Positions 1 to 9,438 of a stretch of 64,000 bases of DNA are shown here, piece by piece; the first letter of the stretch is position 1, and the number at the start of each line of letters is the position of its first letter. The stretch covers positions 124,001 through 188,000 of the forward strand of contig NZ_JAEACP010000007.1 in NCBI RefSeq assembly GCF_015999335.1, written 5' to 3'. The stretch comes from Tabrizicola soli (GTDB lineage: Bacteria; Pseudomonadota; Alphaproteobacteria; Rhodobacterales; Rhodobacteraceae). A program made the translations under genes and the position numbers. Below the pieces are notes generated by a model. That model did not search any database, was not told where the DNA came from, and worked only from the letters and a program-made list of their open reading frames with translations.

Positions 1-377
1 TCTGGCTGGAACGCCAGGCCCGCAAGGCCGACCCGGCCGAGGCGGCGCGGCCGACGGCGACACGGCGGCTGGTCACGCGCTATACCTCGCTGCTGGAGCG
101 GAACTTCCGCACCGGCATGGGCGTGGCCGATTTCGCCGCCGCCCTCGGCGTCACCCCCACCCACCTGACGCGCTGCTGCAACGCCGCCTGCGGCCGCCCC
201 GCGAGTGCGCTTCTGCAGGACCGCCGCATCTTCGAGGCGCGCAAGCTCCTGTCCGAGACGCGGCTGCCGGTCGGGCGCATCGCCGAACAGCTCGGCTTCA
301 ACTCGGCCGCCTATTTCACCCGCGCCTTCCAGCACCTGACCGGGAAGTCGCCTTCCGCCTTCCGTCGCGGCATCTGA
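1..377 (+). CDS. AraC-family transcriptional regulator, C-terminal part (5' end outside window)
   Basis: The frame is open from the left edge and ends at TGA 375-377, giving about 124 visible residues. The last 85 or so form a two-helix-turn-helix AraC/XylS DNA-binding domain: a first HTH around VADFAAALGVTPTHLTRCC and a second around VGRIAEQLGFNSAAYFTRAFQHLTGKSPSAFR, which matches the family signature. An internal ATG at 117 would start inside the domain, so the true start lies upstream of the window. The effector domain is not visible. It is followed by 236 bases and then a co-oriented transporter operon, which it might regulate; that is inference from position only. Confidence 0.9.
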   Translation, partial: WLERQARKADPAEAARPTATRRLVTRYTSLLERNFRTGMGVADFAAALGVTPTHLTRCCNAACGRPASALLQDRRIFEARKLLSETRLPVGRIAEQLGFNSAAYFTRAFQHLTGKSPSAFRRGI

Positions 378-613
378 CTGCAATCCCTGCGTGAAAGGGC
401 GGAATTCCGACCCTGCCGCATGTCGCGTTCGTTACGAGAAGCGACGAAAGCAGCCGTTGACGTGAGGGCCAAAAAGTTGCGCAATGCAGGCCGGGGACGC
501 GCGGAGACGCGGCTGGCCTGACCTGGGGTTCGCGCCCCGGCGCCGGGGATTGCCGATGGTTCGGGCAACCGGAAACAAGAACGATAACGATACAGCCAGT
601 CAGGGAGAGACAT

Positions 614-2248
614 ATGACCCATCAGACCGATTCCGCCCGGATCCACCCGGCCGCGCGGATGCATGCCGAGGAATTCGCGGCCGGCAAGCTTAGCCGGCGC
701 GAGTTCCTGGCCCGCTCGACCGCGCTTGGCGTCTCGGCCGCAGCCGCCTACGGCCTGATCGGCCTGCCCGCCCCCGCTCAGGCGCAGGAGGCGAAGATCG
801 GCGGCGTGATCCGCTGCGCGATGGAAGTGAAGGGCACCAAGGACCCGCGCACCGCCGACTGGCCGCAGATCTCGAACATCTACCGCGGCTGGCTGGAGTA
901 CCTGATCCAGTACAACGCCGACGGCACATTCGAGGGACGCCTGCTGGAAAGCTGGGAGGCAAACGCCGACGCGACCCAGTACACGCTGAAGGTGCGCCAG
1001 GGCGTCAAGTGGAACAACGGCGACGATTTCACCGCCGATGACGTGGTGCGCAACTTTGCCCGCTGGGCCGACGGCACCGTCGACGGCAACTCGACCGCGA
1101 GCCGCTTCCTGGCGCTGGCCGACGAGACGACCAAGCAGCTGCGCGAGGGCGCGGTGGTCAAGGTGGACGATGCCACGGTCCAGCTGAACCTCTCCTCCTC
1201 GGACGTGGCGATCGTGCCGAACCTCTCGGACTATCCCTGCGCGGTGATGCATTCCAGCTATGTCGACGGCTCGGATCCGGCGACCAACCCGATCGGCACC
1301 GGGCCCTATGTCCCGCAGGAGGTCTCGGTCGGCCAGAAGGCGATCCTGGTGCGCGCGCCGAACCATAGCTGGTGGGGCGGCACCGCGCCCCTGGACGAGA
1401 TCCACTACATCGACTTCGGCACCGACCCCTCGACCATGGTAAACCTTGCCGCCGCGGGCGAGGTCGACTGCAATTACGAGACCACCGGCGACTTCATCGA
1501 GCAACTCGACGCCCTGGGCTGGAAGAAGCTCGAGGTCGTCACCGCGGCCACCCTCGTGGTGCGGATGAACTCGGCCAGTTCGGACCTCTACAAGGACAAG
1601 TCCGTGCGCCAGGCGATCCAGCTCGCGGTCGATCCGAAGGTCGTGCTGGAACTGGGCTACAACAACCTGGGCACCACGGCCGAGAACCACCATGCCTGCC
1701 CGATCCACCCGGAATACGCCGCCCTGCCGCCGCAGGTGATCGACCCGTCGAAGCTGATGCCCGCGGTGCAGGCCGCCGGCCTTGGCGATGCCGAGTTCGA
1801 GGTGATCTCGCTGGACGACGGCTTCGAGGCCGCAACCACCGCCGCCGTGGTGGCGCAGCTGAAGGATGCCGGCCTGAACGTGAAGCATACGGTCATGCCG
1901 GGCTCGACCTTCTGGAACGACTGGCAGAAGTATCCGTTCTCCTCGACGACCTGGAACCACCGGCCGCTGGCGGTGCAGAACATGAGCCTCGCCTATACCA
2001 CCACCGGCTCGTGGAACGAGACCGGGATGTCGAACCCCGAGTTCGACGCGGCCATGGTGCAGGCCCTGGCCCTGGCCGACGCCGACGCCCGGCGCGAGGT
2101 CACGGCCAAGCTGGAGGCGATCCTGCAGGACGAGGGCTATATCATCCAGCCCTACTGGCGCTCGCTTTTCGCCCATGCCCGGGAAGGCGTGAACGTCGAG
2201 CGGCATCCGTCGAACGACCACCTGCACTACAAGTGGTCGCTTGCCTGA
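614..2248 (+). CDS. ABC transporter substrate-binding protein, family 5 (peptide/nickel/opine type), Tat-exported
   Basis: 544 residues, typical for SBP_bac_5 proteins. The N-terminus has a twin-arginine signal (LSRREFLA, about residues 32-39), then a hydrophobic stretch and a likely AQA cleavage site, so the protein should be exported folded to the periplasm. The mature part shows family-5 landmarks: [20 protein letters not shown], then [15 protein letters not shown], and IGTGPYVP near residue 235. The ATG at 614 has GGGAGA just upstream. It heads an operon with two permeases and a fused ATPase (2362-6778). The substrate cannot be read from sequence; peptides, opines or other small organics are possible. 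Confidence 0.93.
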   Translation: MTHQTDSARIHPAARMHAEEFAAGKLSRREFLARSTALGVSAAAAYGLIGLPAPAQAQEAKIGGVIRCAMEVKGTKDPRTADWPQISNIYRGWLEYLIQYNADGTFEGRLLESWEANADATQYTLKVRQGVKWNNGDDFTADDVVRNFARWADGTVDGNSTASRFLALADETTKQLREGAVVKVDDATVQLNLSSSDVAIVPNLSDYPCAVMHSSYVDGSDPATNPIGTGPYVPQEVSVGQKAILVRAPNHSWWGGTAPLDEIHYIDFGTDPSTMVNLAAAGEVDCNYETTGDFIEQLDALGWKKLEVVTAATLVVRMNSASSDLYKDKSVRQAIQLAVDPKVVLELGYNNLGTTAENHHACPIHPEYAALPPQVIDPSKLMPAVQAAGLGDAEFEVISLDDGFEAATTAAVVAQLKDAGLNVKHTVMPGSTFWNDWQKYPFSSTTWNHRPLAVQNMSLAYTTTGSWNETGMSNPEFDAAMVQALALADADARREVTAKLEAILQDEGYIIQPYWRSLFAHAREGVNVERHPSNDHLHYKWSLA

Positions 2249-2258
2249 TCCGGTGACC

Positions 2259-2282
2259 GGCCGGGCGTTCCACCGCCCGGCC
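2259..2282 (+). other. Intercistronic hairpin after the binding-protein gene
   Basis: GGCCGGGCG and CGCCCGGCC form a 9-bp perfect stem with a 6-base loop, 11 bases after the binding-protein stop. There is no T-run, so it is unlikely to be a complete terminator. Hairpins at this place are commonly invoked to stabilise the upstream mRNA, so that binding protein is made in excess over the membrane subunits. That role is inferred. Confidence 0.55.
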
Positions 2283-2361
2283 CCTTCGCCGATATCTGCT
2301 TGCCCTAGCCGGTGCCGCCACGCGGCAGCGCACCTTGCCCGCATGGAGCAGAGGTAATCCG

Positions 2362-3441
2362 ATGCCAGCCTTCATCGCACGTCGCCTGGGATTGATGGTC
2401 CTGACGGCCTTCGTGCTGACCTTCGTGGTCTTCTTCCTGACCAACCTGCCGCCCAATCTGGAAAAGCTTGCCCGCAGCGAGGGCTCGGTCCGCATGTCCG
2501 ACGAGGCCGTCGCCTCCTGGATCGTGCAGAACGGCCATGGCGGATCGGTCTTCAGCCGCTACGGCCAGTGGCTGGGCGTGGTGCCGGGCTGGACCGCGAC
2601 GGACGACAAGGGCGTGGCGCGCGGCCGCTGCTTCGCCGCAGGCAGCGACCCCGCCGCCGCCCCGCGCTTTTGCGGCGTGCTGCAGGGCGACTGGGGCCAT
2701 TCGACCTTCTTCAAGAAACCCGTCCTGCCCGCGCTGGCCGGGATGCTGGGGGCGACCGGCTGGCTGATGCTCTGGGTGATGATCGTCATGGTGCCCTCCG
2801 CGCTGGTGATCGGCGTCGTCTCGGGGATGCGCGAGGGATCGCGGACCGACCGGGTGCTCTCGACCTTCTCGATCGCCTCGACCGCGACGCCGGAATATGT
2901 CTCGGGCGTGATCCTGGTTGCACTCCTGGCCTCGCCCGTGACCGGCCTGTCGCCGCTTCTGGCGGAATGGGGCTGGATCGAGGGCAAGACCCTGTTCCTC
3001 GGCGCCGCCTCGCCCGACAACATCAGCTTCTGGAGCTTCACCCTGCCGGTGATGACCATCGCGCTTTACGGCATCGGCTATATCGCGCGGATGACGCGGG
3101 CCTCGATGACCGAGGTGATGACCGCGCAATACATCCGCACCGCGCGGCTGAAGGGGGTGAGCTTCGCCCAGGTCGTGCTGCGCCACGCGCTGCGGAACGC
3201 GCTGATCGCACCCTTCACGGTGATCATGCTGCAGTTCCCCTGGCTTCTGAACGGGGTGGTCATCGTCGAGACCCTGTTCAACTACAAGGGCTTCGGCTGG
3301 ACGCTGGTCCAGGCCGCGGGCAACAACGACATCAACCTGCTGCTCGGCTGTTCGGTCGTGGCGGTGTTCGTGGTGCTGGTCACCCAGCTCGTCTCGGACA
3401 TCGGCTATGTCTTCCTGAACCCGCGCATCCGGCTTTCGTAG
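2362..3441 (+). CDS. ABC transporter permease, DppB/OppB family
   Basis: 359 residues from ATG 2362 (MPAFIARRLG), chosen over an in-frame ATG at 2335 because GAGG lies shortly before it and OppB-type permeases begin with this arginine-rich helix. The first transmembrane helix (LMVLTAFVLTFVVFFL) is followed by an unusually long periplasmic segment of about 100 residues with two cysteines (GRCF and RFCGVL). Five further helices and the EAA-type coupling loop (RTARLKGVSFAQVVLRHALRNAL) follow. It forms the inner-membrane channel with the product of the next gene, 9 bases downstream. Confidence 0.92.
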   Translation: MPAFIARRLGLMVLTAFVLTFVVFFLTNLPPNLEKLARSEGSVRMSDEAVASWIVQNGHGGSVFSRYGQWLGVVPGWTATDDKGVARGRCFAAGSDPAAAPRFCGVLQGDWGHSTFFKKPVLPALAGMLGATGWLMLWVMIVMVPSALVIGVVSGMREGSRTDRVLSTFSIASTATPEYVSGVILVALLASPVTGLSPLLAEWGWIEGKTLFLGAASPDNISFWSFTLPVMTIALYGIGYIARMTRASMTEVMTAQYIRTARLKGVSFAQVVLRHALRNALIAPFTVIMLQFPWLLNGVVIVETLFNYKGFGWTLVQAAGNNDINLLLGCSVVAVFVVLVTQLVSDIGYVFLNPRIRLS

Positions 3442-3450
3442 GGGACGGGC

Positions 3451-4614
3451 ATGGACACGCTTTCCTATACCGCCATCCTGGGCCGGATCCTCGCGCAGTT
3501 CCTGCCGGTCTGGATCGCGCTGGCCGCGACCTTCGCCCTCTCCTTCGCCTTCCGGCGGCGGCTCGGGCTTTACGGCAAGCTCTTCGACAGCCCGGTGGGC
3601 ATGATCGGCTTCGGCATCGTGATGTTCTGGGTCTTCACCGCGCTGTTCGCCGACCAGATCGTCACCTTTGACCCCTATGCCCAGTTCTCGGGGATGAAGA
3701 ACAAGCCGCTCGGCACGGTGCTGAAAGGCGCGGCCGAGGGGCAGTACAGCCACTTCCTGCTTGGCGGCGACCACCTGGCCCGCGACGTCTTCAGCCGGAT
3801 GGTGATGGGCGCGCGCTCGGTCCTGTCGATCGCGCCGCCGGCCACGCTGTTCGCCTTCATGGTCGGGATCACGCTGGGGGTGCCGGCGGGCTATTTCGGC
3901 GGCAGGCTCGACACCACGCTGTCGTTCATCGCGAACCTGGTGCTGGCCTTCCCGGTGATCCTGCTGTTCTACCTTCTGGTCACGCCCGAGATCCGGCTGA
4001 CCGGCATCCCGGTCGCCATGGCCGCGGTCCTGTTCCTGTTCCCGATCCTCTTCCTGACCGTGCTTCTGAACGCGCGCTTCTTCACCGATCCGGCGAAGCG
4101 CAACCTCTATGTCGGCGTGGTGCTGCTGCTCGGGTTCTGGGCCTATTCCGGCCTTGCCTTCAACAGCGACCCGCTCGGGGTCTGGCGGATGGACCCGAAC
4201 CTGCTGAACGTCTTCGTCTCGGTGGTCTTCGTGAACGCGCCCACCGTGTTCCGCATCGTGCGCGGCATCGTGATGGACCTCAAGGCGCGCGACTATGTGG
4301 CGGCGGGCCAGACCCGGGGCGAGGGCCCCTGGTACATCATGCTGTGGGAGATCCTGCCCAACGCGCGCGGGCCGCTGATCGTCGACTTCTGCCTCAGGAT
4401 CGGCTATACCACGATCCTGCTCGGAACGCTCGGCTTCTTCGGCCTCGGTGTCGCGCCGGACAGCCCCGACTGGGGCTCCACCATCGACGACGGCCGCAAG
4501 ACGCTCGCCCTCTTCCCGCATGCCGCCGTCGCCCCCGCGATTGCGCTGATGAGCCTGGTGCTCGGCCTGAACCTCCTCGCCGACGGCTTGCGCGAAGAAA
4601 GCCTCAGGGACTGA
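3451..4614 (+). CDS. ABC transporter permease, DppC/OppC family
   Basis: 387 residues, longer than the usual ~300 of OppC. Early hydrophobic segments lie near residues 15-30 and 50-70. A DHLARDVFSRMVMGARSVL segment, diagnostic of OppC-type permeases, begins near residue 110. The coupling loop is MDLKARDYVAAGQTRGEGPWYIMLWEILPN, and the C-terminus ends with DSPDWGSTI and ALNLLADGLRE-like sequence. Extra hydrophobic sequence around residues 190-240 (LFPILFLTVLLNARFF and LLLGFWAYSGLAF) accounts for the added length. It pairs with the preceding permease. Confidence 0.92.
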   Translation: MDTLSYTAILGRILAQFLPVWIALAATFALSFAFRRRLGLYGKLFDSPVGMIGFGIVMFWVFTALFADQIVTFDPYAQFSGMKNKPLGTVLKGAAEGQYSHFLLGGDHLARDVFSRMVMGARSVLSIAPPATLFAFMVGITLGVPAGYFGGRLDTTLSFIANLVLAFPVILLFYLLVTPEIRLTGIPVAMAAVLFLFPILFLTVLLNARFFTDPAKRNLYVGVVLLLGFWAYSGLAFNSDPLGVWRMDPNLLNVFVSVVFVNAPTVFRIVRGIVMDLKARDYVAAGQTRGEGPWYIMLWEILPNARGPLIVDFCLRIGYTTILLGTLGFFGLGVAPDSPDWGSTIDDGRKTLALFPHAAVAPAIALMSLVLGLNLLADGLREESLRD

Positions 4615-4621
4615 TGGCCTT

Positions 4622-4671
4622 CTTCTGTTTCCAAATATCCCACGGGGGTCCGGGGGTGTGAAACCCCCGGT
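4622..4671 (+). repeat. Mosaic intergenic repeat, copy 1 (G-rich hairpin type)
   Basis: An AAATATCC block is followed by CACGGGGGTCC and a hairpin with arms CCGGGGGT / ACCCCCGG (4650-4670). The same layout occurs at 26197-26251 (reverse), 39948-40009 and 56208-56298. It lies between the permease and ATPase genes, ending about 25 bases before the ATPase start. Confidence 0.75.
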
Positions 4672-4696
4672 CCGCCGCCCGCCAAAGGAGATGACC

Positions 4697-6778
4697 ATGG
4701 CCGACTGGGACCCCTCGCAACCGATCCTTGAGATCGACCATCTGTCGATCAGCTTCTTCACCCGCCTGCGCGAGATCCCGGCGGTGATGGATTTCTCCTG
4801 CACCGTCATGCCCGGCGAGGCGATGGGGTTGGTGGGCGAGTCGGGCTGCGGCAAGTCCACAGTCGCCCTCGCCGTGATGCGCGAACTCGGCAAGACCGGC
4901 CGGATCACCGGCGGCTCCATCCGCTTCAAGGGCCGCGACCTCACGACGATGGGCGAGGAGGAGTTGCGCCAGATCCGCGGCTCCGAGATCGCGATGATCT
5001 ACCAGGAGCCGATGGCCAGCCTCAACCCCGCGATGAAGATCGGTGCGCAGTTGGCCGAAGTGCCGATGATCCATTCCGGCATGGGCCGCGCCGAGGCCTG
5101 GAGGCTCGCCCGCCAGATCGTCGCCGACGTGCGCCTGCCCGACCCCGACCGGATCCTCAATTCCTATCCGCACCAGCTCTCGGGCGGGCAGCAGCAGCGC
5201 ATCGTCATCGCCATGGCGCTGATGGCCAAGCCCGCGCTCCTGATCCTCGACGAACCGACCACCGCGCTCGACGTGACGGTCGAGGCCGGGATCGTCGATC
5301 TGGTCAAGGACCTGGCCGAGAAATACGGCACCTCGATGCTGTTCATCAGCCACAACCTCGGCCTCGTCATGGATGTCTGCAACCGGATCTGCGTGATGTA
5401 TTCCGGCGAGGCGGTCGAGACCGGCAATGTGGCCGAGGTCTTCGACGAGATGCGCCACCCCTATACCCAGGCGCTCTTCCGCTCGATCCCCTTGCCCGGC
5501 GCGGACAAGAACGCGCGGCCGCTGATCTCGATCCCCGGCAACTTCCCGCTGCCGCACGAACGCCCGCAGGGGTGCAACTTCGGGCCGCGCTGCAGCTATT
5601 TCCAGAAGGGCCGCTGCGACGCCGCCGAGGTGCCGATGGTCCCCGTCCCCGGCGGCGACCGGCACGGGACGCGCTGCCTGCGCTGGGACGAGATCGACTG
5701 GACCGCGCCCCCCGCCGCGCGGGCGGTGAAGGAAAAGGCCGAAATCGGCCCGGTGGTCCTGAGGATGGAGGACCTGAAGAAATACTACTCGGTCTCGGGC
5801 GGGGCCTTCGGCGGCGGGGCCAGGAAGGTGGTGAAGGCGAACGAGACCCTCAGCTTCGAGGCGCATGAGGGCGAGACCCTGGCCATCGTGGGCGAGTCGG
5901 GCTGCGGCAAGTCGACCTTCGCCAAGGTGCTGATGGGGCTGGAGACGGCGACCAGCGGCAGCATCATGCTCTTCGACGAGAACGTGCAGTCGACCCCGAT
6001 CCAGAAGCGCAACACCGACACGGTATCCTCGGTGCAGATGGTGTTCCAGAACCCGTTCGACACGCTCAACCCCTCGATGACCGTGGGCCGGCAGATCATT
6101 CGGGCGCTGGAGATCTTCAAATACGGCAAGACCGACGCCGAGCGGCAGGCGCGGATGCTGGAGCTTCTCGACCTGGTGAAACTCCCCCGCGCCTTCGCCG
6201 AGCGGATGCCGCGCCAGCTTTCGGGCGGGCAGAAGCAGCGGGTGGGGATCGCGCGGGCCTTTGCCGGCGGCGCCAAGGTGGTGGTGGCGGACGAACCCGT
6301 GTCGGCCTTGGATGTCTCGGTGCAGGCCGCCGTCACCGACCTCCTGATGGACATCCAGCGCGAGAACCGCACGACGCTGCTGTTCATCAGCCACGACCTC
6401 GGCATCGTGCGCTATCTCAGCGACCGGGTGATGGTGATGTATCTCGGCCATGTGGTGGAGATGGGCACGACCGACCAGGTCTTCAGCCCGCCCTACCACC
6501 CCTATACCGAGGCGCTGCTCTCCGCCGTGCCGATCGCCGACACCCATGTCACCCGCAAGCGCATCGTGCTGGAGGGCGACATCCCCTCGGCGATGAATCC
6601 GCCGCCGGGCTGTCCGTTCCAGACCCGCTGCCGCTGGAAGTCCCAGGTGCCGGGGGGCCTGTGCGACCGCGAGGTGCCGCCGGTGCAGGTGCTGGAGGGC
6701 GGCCACCAGATCAAGTGCCACCTCTCCCGCGAGGTGCTGGAGAAGATGGAGCCGGTGATCAAGATCGCCGCGGAGTAG
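4697..6778 (+). CDS. Fused dual ATP-binding protein of a peptide/opine-type ABC transporter (DppD-DppF fusion)
   Basis: 693 residues from ATG 4697, which sits 6 bases after AGGAG; ATGs at 4658 and 4691 are in frame but worse placed. It has two complete nucleotide-binding domains, each with Walker A GESGCGKST, signature LSGGQQQR or LSGGQKQR, and Walker B LLILDEPTTALD or VVVADEPVSALD. Each half ends in the OppD/DppF C-terminal extension with conserved cysteines (GCNFGPRC, GRCD, TRCL; GCPFQTRC, LCD, IKCH). In DppD-type proteins these cysteines can hold an Fe-S cluster. It energises the two permeases from the cytoplasmic face and is the last gene of the operon. Confidence 0.93.
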   Translation: MADWDPSQPILEIDHLSISFFTRLREIPAVMDFSCTVMPGEAMGLVGESGCGKSTVALAVMRELGKTGRITGGSIRFKGRDLTTMGEEELRQIRGSEIAMIYQEPMASLNPAMKIGAQLAEVPMIHSGMGRAEAWRLARQIVADVRLPDPDRILNSYPHQLSGGQQQRIVIAMALMAKPALLILDEPTTALDVTVEAGIVDLVKDLAEKYGTSMLFISHNLGLVMDVCNRICVMYSGEAVETGNVAEVFDEMRHPYTQALFRSIPLPGADKNARPLISIPGNFPLPHERPQGCNFGPRCSYFQKGRCDAAEVPMVPVPGGDRHGTRCLRWDEIDWTAPPAARAVKEKAEIGPVVLRMEDLKKYYSVSGGAFGGGARKVVKANETLSFEAHEGETLAIVGESGCGKSTFAKVLMGLETATSGSIMLFDENVQSTPIQKRNTDTVSSVQMVFQNPFDTLNPSMTVGRQIIRALEIFKYGKTDAERQARMLELLDLVKLPRAFAERMPRQLSGGQKQRVGIARAFAGGAKVVVADEPVSALDVSVQAAVTDLLMDIQRENRTTLLFISHDLGIVRYLSDRVMVMYLGHVVEMGTTDQVFSPPYHPYTEALLSAVPIADTHVTRKRIVLEGDIPSAMNPPPGCPFQTRCRWKSQVPGGLCDREVPPVQVLEGGHQIKCHLSREVLEKMEPVIKIAAE

Positions 6779-6831
6779 CGGCCGTGGCGCGCGATTCGCG
6801 GGCCATGCCCAACGGTCGCTGTGCCTACCCC

Positions 6832-6887
6832 GTAGGGTGGGCAATCTGCCCACGCGCCGCGCAACGTGGGCGCATCGCCCACCCTAC
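6832..6887. repeat. GTAGGGTGGGC paired palindrome
   Basis: GTAGGGTGGGC at the left end and GCCCACCCTAC at the right end are inverted copies. Each half also holds its own small stem (GTGGGC..GCCCAC). Related elements occur at 35256-35338, 53634-53690 and 57172-57195. The right end overlaps the TAG stop codon (6884-6886) of the minus-strand lytic transglycosylase. It lies between convergent genes, so a bidirectional transcription end is plausible. Confidence 0.8.
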
Positions 6888-7495
6888 CCGAGGATCGCCT
6901 TCACGTAATCCTCGGTCTCGGCATAGGGCGGGATCCCCTCATGCTGCTCGACCGCGCCGGGCCCGGCGTTGTAGGCGGCCAGCGCCAGCCGCCAGCTGCC
7001 GAACTTGTCGTACATCATCCGCAGATAGCGCGCGCCGCCGTCCAGGTTCTCGGCCGGGTCGTCGATGTCCACGCCCAGCTTCGAGGCCGTCCCCGGCATC
7101 AGCTGCGCCAGGCCCGTCGCCCCCTTGTGGCTGACCGCGCCGGGGTTCCAGCCGGACTCCCGCTGCACCAGGCGCAGGAACAGGTCCTCGGGCACGCCAT
7201 GCTTGCGCGCGGCGGCCTTGGCGACCTCGAGATACTCGCCCTTGTAGCTGCCGCGGAACTTCGGCACCGCCTCGGCCGCCGCCGCCTCGCCCGCCTTGAA
7301 CTTCGGCGTATACTTGACCGAGCCGCTGTACTGCTTCTTCAGCTTGCGGTCGATCAGGTCCGCCTGCGAGGCGAAGATCGCCGTCCGCGACTTGGTCGAG
7401 CCGCTGAGCTTCAGCCCCTCGGCCATCGCTTCGCCGCCGAGACAAAGCCCGAAGGCCAGCGCAAGCCTGGCGATTGCCGTGCCGGAAGCCGTCAC
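6884..7495 (-). CDS. Lytic transglycosylase, SLT domain, secreted
   Basis: 203 residues from a GTG at 7495. This start is preferred because it places a clean signal peptide ([16 protein letters not shown].., cleavage after EAMA) at the N-terminus, whereas upstream ATGs would run into the ssb gene. The SLT domain occupies the C-terminal half: catalytic glutamate in QRESGWNP, then [13 protein letters not shown] and [13 protein letters not shown]. It cleaves peptidoglycan between MurNAc and GlcNAc in the periplasm. The stop codon lies inside the GTAGGGTG palindrome. It is divergent from ssb, with 222 bases between them. Confidence 0.9.
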   Translation of the reverse strand: MTASGTAIARLALAFGLCLGGEAMAEGLKLSGSTKSRTAIFASQADLIDRKLKKQYSGSVKYTPKFKAGEAAAAEAVPKFRGSYKGEYLEVAKAAARKHGVPEDLFLRLVQRESGWNPGAVSHKGATGLAQLMPGTASKLGVDIDDPAENLDGGARYLRMMYDKFGSWRLALAAYNAGPGAVEQHEGIPPYAETEDYVKAILG

Positions 7496-7717
7496 CTGAC
7501 ACCCCGTCCCCTGTTCTTGTCGCGGGCGACTATAGCCGCGCGCAGGAATTTTTCCAGTCGCGAATCGGCGGGCTTTCCCCACCCCGCCGCGCCCCTGGGG
7601 CGGGAAACCGCCGATCCCGGCCGCATCCAAGCCGAGTTGCAGCGGTGCCGGGGCGCCGGTATAGGATTTGTAAACCATCCGCCCCGATGCTGGCGCGGAC
7701 CAGAACAGGAGAATCGC

Positions 7718-8257
7718 ATGGCGGGGTCGGTCAACAAGGTCATTCTCATCGGCAACCTCGGCCGCGATCCCGAGGTGCGCAGCTTCCAGAACGGCGGCAA
7801 GGTGGTGAACCTGCGCATCGCCACCTCGGAAACCTGGCGCGACCGCAACACGGGCGAGCGCAAGGAGCGCACCGAATGGCATTCGGTCGCGATCTTCAAC
7901 GAGGCGCTGGGAAAGATCGCTGAGCAATATCTGCGCAAGGGGAGCACCGTCTATATCGAGGGCCAGCTCGAGACGCGGAAATGGCAGGACCAGTCCGGCC
8001 AGGACAAGTACACCACCGAAGTCGTGCTGCGGCCCTATTCCGGCAACCTGACCCTCCTGGGCGGGCGGGGCGAAGGCGGCGGCGCGGGCGGCGGTGGCGG
8101 CGGCTATGGTGACCGCGACGGTGGCTATGACGAGGGCGGCCAGGGCGGGGGCTACGGCGGCGGCGGCGCGCAGGGCGGCCGCGGCGGCTTTGGCGGCGGA
8201 TCGCAGGGCGGCGGGGGCGGCAGGTCCTCGGACATGGACGACGAAATCCCGTTCTGA
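7718..8257 (+). CDS. ssb: Single-stranded DNA-binding protein
   Basis: 179 residues from ATG 7718 with AGGAGA 5 bases upstream. The OB-fold begins [21 protein letters not shown], includes [21 protein letters not shown], and ends at about residue 112 with [13 protein letters not shown] Gly-rich linker of about 50 residues follows. The acidic tip MDDEIPF is the conserved docking peptide for replication and repair partners. It binds ssDNA during replication, recombination and repair. Confidence 0.97.
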   Translation: MAGSVNKVILIGNLGRDPEVRSFQNGGKVVNLRIATSETWRDRNTGERKERTEWHSVAIFNEALGKIAEQYLRKGSTVYIEGQLETRKWQDQSGQDKYTTEVVLRPYSGNLTLLGGRGEGGGAGGGGGGYGDRDGGYDEGGQGGGYGGGGAQGGRGGFGGGSQGGGGGRSSDMDDEIPF

Positions 8258-8324
8258 GCGGCTCTGGACCTTGGTCCGCGTATTCCCTATATAATCGGTC
8301 AACAACCAGACCGGGACCATAGAC

Positions 8325-8678
8325 ATGCAGGACCAGATCGAGGGTGCTCCGCTGATCAAGCCCTCCAGCACCGACCATCCGCTGTATCCGGAGATCGTCG
8401 AGGCCTGCCGCACGGTATTCGACCCCGAGATCCCGGTGAACATCTACGATCTCGGGCTGGTCTACACGATCGAGATCGGCCCCGAGAACGAGGTCGACAT
8501 CATCATGACCCTCACCGCCCCCGGCTGTCCGGTGGCGGGCGAGATGCCGGGCTGGGTCGCCAATGCGGTGGAACCCCTGCCCGGCGTGAAGCAGGTCGAT
8601 GTCCACATGACCTTCGATCCGCCCTGGGGCATGGACATGATGTCCGACGAGGCGCGGCTTGAACTGGGGTTCATGTAG
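8325..8678 (+). CDS. sufT: MIP18/DUF59-family Fe-S cluster assembly protein, SufT-like
   Basis: 117 residues. The core [36 protein letters not shown] and [10 protein letters not shown] matches the DUF59 family, with the conserved cysteine in APGCPVA. SufT-type members help mature [4Fe-4S] proteins. A TATAAT hexamer at 8290-8295, 30 bases before the start, is a likely -10 element, so the gene probably has its own promoter after ssb. The symbol follows common usage for the family; no suf operon is present here. Confidence 0.85.
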   Translation: MQDQIEGAPLIKPSSTDHPLYPEIVEACRTVFDPEIPVNIYDLGLVYTIEIGPENEVDIIMTLTAPGCPVAGEMPGWVANAVEPLPGVKQVDVHMTFDPPWGMDMMSDEARLELGFM

Positions 8679-8775
8679 GGCTTTGCCCTGGGTCGTTGCA
8701 AAGTGATCGCCTTGCATCCCTGACAGGCAAAACATTTCCATTGCATTCGTCGTTCGCAAGCCGAATACTTTGCGC

Positions 8776-9438
8776 ATGACCAGAATTGTCGCCATCCTTA
8801 CCGGGGATCTGATCCGCTCGACCGAAGCCTCGCCGCAGGCGGTCGACCAGGCGATGCGGGTCATCCGCGACTGCGCCGCGGCGCTGGGTCCGCGCAGCGA
8901 TTTCACCCGCTTCCGTGGCGATGGCTGGCAGATCCGCCTGATCCGGCCCGGCGACTGCCTCCGGGCCTGCCTGCTCATCCTGGCCCGGTTGCGCGGCACG
9001 CCGGAGCTGCCCGGCTGCCGGATCGCGGTGGGCATCGGCGCGGAATATCCGACCGACGCGGCCGATCTCTCCACCGCCATGGGCCCCGCCTTCACCGCCT
9101 CGGGCCGGGCGCTGGACCGGATGAAGCCCGACCGCCTGCTGGCGCTGGACGGGGAATGGCCCGGCGGCGGCAGGATCGACCTGTTCCAGAAACTCGCCTT
9201 CACCGTCGCCTCGGACCTTGCGGGACGCTGGACCACGGGCCAGGCCGAGGCGATGGCGCTGAAGCTGGATCCCGGCAGCCCGGCCGACGACCGCCAGTCG
9301 AACGAGACGATTGCCGGAAAGCTCGGCATCACGCGGCAGGCGGTGGATGCCCGGCTGCGCGCCGCCGACTACCCGCTGCTGGAGGAGATGATCCAGGCCT
9401 TCCGGACCAGCTTCAGCCCCGAGACCGCCGATGCCTGA
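8776..9438 (+). CDS. SatD-like protein with C-terminal HTH
   Basis: 220 residues from ATG 8776 (an in-frame TTG at 8770 is possible). The N-terminus MTRIVAILTGDLIRSTEA and the FRGDGWQIRL segment resemble the SatD family, whose fold recalls nucleotide cyclases. The C-terminus (ETIAGKLGITRQAVDARLRAADY, about residues 178-200) is a helix-turn-helix. Its stop overlaps the start of a DUF3307 membrane protein by 8 bases, so the two are translationally coupled. Biochemical function is unknown to me; the family name is moderately sure. Confidence 0.65.
   Translation: MTRIVAILTGDLIRSTEASPQAVDQAMRVIRDCAAALGPRSDFTRFRGDGWQIRLIRPGDCLRACLLILARLRGTPELPGCRIAVGIGAEYPTDAADLSTAMGPAFTASGRALDRMKPDRLLALDGEWPGGGRIDLFQKLAFTVASDLAGRWTTGQAEAMALKLDPGSPADDRQSNETIAGKLGITRQAVDARLRAADYPLLEEMIQAFRTSFSPETADA

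Noticed and set aside
311-6853. Very long open frames on the minus strand opposite the peptide-type transporter genes
   Set aside because: Their translations are Arg/His/Gly-rich with no domain, and the plus-strand genes carry full ABC motifs. They are third-position GC artefacts.
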